Shown piece after piece: positions 6,597 to 6,939 of a stretch of DNA of 6,939 nt (within the stretch, counting starts at the first letter, position 1; each line of letters starts with the position of its first letter). Source of the DNA: Wenzhouxiangella sp. Lineage in GTDB: Bacteria; Pseudomonadota; Gammaproteobacteria; Xanthomonadales; Wenzhouxiangellaceae. The translations under genes were made by a program, and so were the position numbers. Location: positions 1 through 6,939 of the forward strand of contig SKQI01000151.1 in NCBI GenBank assembly GCA_007119095.1. Direction: 5' to 3'. Below the pieces are notes generated by a model. That model did not search any database. It had not been told where the DNA came from and saw only the letters and a program-made list of their open reading frames with translations.

Positions 6597-6939
6597 AGCC
6601 GCGATTCAAGACCAGCTACGACGCCGATATCGATCGCTTCCAGGGTCGCTGGCATCGGGCCCAGTACCTGCTGCTGATCGCGCTGGCGCTGGCCGCGCCC
6701 TGGGTGCTGGGCAGCTACTATGTCGGTGAGCTGAGTTCGGTTCTTGTCTGGTCCCTGGCCGGCATGGGCGTGATGCTGCTGGTTGGGCATACCGGCCAGG
6801 TCAGCCTGGGACATGCGGCGTTCATGGCCATAGGGGCCTTCACTCATCTGGCCCTGATGCTGCGCGGCTGGCCGTTTCTGCCGGCACTGATGGCCGCCAC
6901 CCTGGCCAGTGGCGTCAGCGGCGCGTTGCTGGCCTTGCC
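6593..6939 (+). CDS. livM: Branched-chain amino acid-type ABC transporter permease LivM, N-terminal part (cut by window edge)
   Basis: The frame opens at ATG 6593, overlapping the livH stop by four bases (ATGA), and stays open for 115 codons to the window end. AGGTGAAGG lies about ten bases upstream as a ribosome site. A polar start (MKPRFKTSYDADIDRF) is followed by a membrane helix near 24-42, then LAGMGVMLLVGHTGQVSLGH and AAFMAIGAF (55-83), the canonical LivM signature. About two thirds of a usual ~320-350-residue LivM lies outside. The FKTSY..DI..F start is one I recall from LivM proteins in clusters with AMP-dependent acyl-CoA synthetases and aromatic or carboxylic acid genes, so the substrate may not be leucine. 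That last point is inference. Confidence 0.93.
   Translation, partial: MKPRFKTSYDADIDRFQGRWHRAQYLLLIALALAAPWVLGSYYVGELSSVLVWSLAGMGVMLLVGHTGQVSLGHAAFMAIGAFTHLALMLRGWPFLPALMAATLASGVSGALLAL

Overview
The window appears to be a piece of a moderately GC-rich proteobacterial chromosome, most likely a gammaproteobacterium. That guess rests only on protein style (fused isobutyryl-CoA mutase, CXXCH multihaem cytochrome, b561-type cytochrome, Liv transporter) and on Shine-Dalgarno-like starts, so it is tentative. No rRNA, tRNA, CRISPR array, insertion sequence or phage gene was seen.

Layout. (1) 1-1890, plus strand: the C-terminal 629 codons of a fused isobutyryl-CoA mutase (icmF); the B12-binding and G-protein domains lie off the left edge. 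Both residues that separate isobutyryl-CoA from methylmalonyl-CoA mutases can be read (Phe and Gln). (2) 1891-2133: a non-coding gap with a weak hairpin and a perfect 12-bp palindrome. (3) 2134-2839, plus: an overlapping two-gene unit made of a MNT/AbiEii-like nucleotidyltransferase and a 69-residue helical partner. It is somewhat less GC-rich than icmF and looks like an accessory, possibly toxin-antitoxin-like, cassette. (4) 2855-4786, minus: a membrane-anchored octahaem c-type cytochrome, convergent with the cassette. Its stop codon lies in a perfect 12-bp tandem duplication. (5) 4856-5605, plus: a five-helix b-type (b561/HydC-like) cytochrome, divergent from the octahaem cytochrome across a very short shared control region. 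(6) 5718-6939, plus: livH and the start of livM, the two membrane subunits of a branched-chain-amino-acid-type ABC importer, overlapping by ATGA; livM runs off the right edge.

How the genes fit together. The octahaem cytochrome c and the di-haem b cytochrome form a plausible quinone-pool-to-periplasm (or reverse) electron-transfer pair whose terminal substrate cannot be read from sequence. The liv genes begin a separate operon that continues to the right; the N-terminal form of LivM resembles transporters I associate with acyl-CoA synthetase or aromatic/carboxylate clusters. IcmF interconverts isobutyryl-CoA and n-butyryl-CoA in acyl-CoA metabolism. The most interesting items are the cytochrome c/b pair and the nucleotidyltransferase plus small-protein pair.
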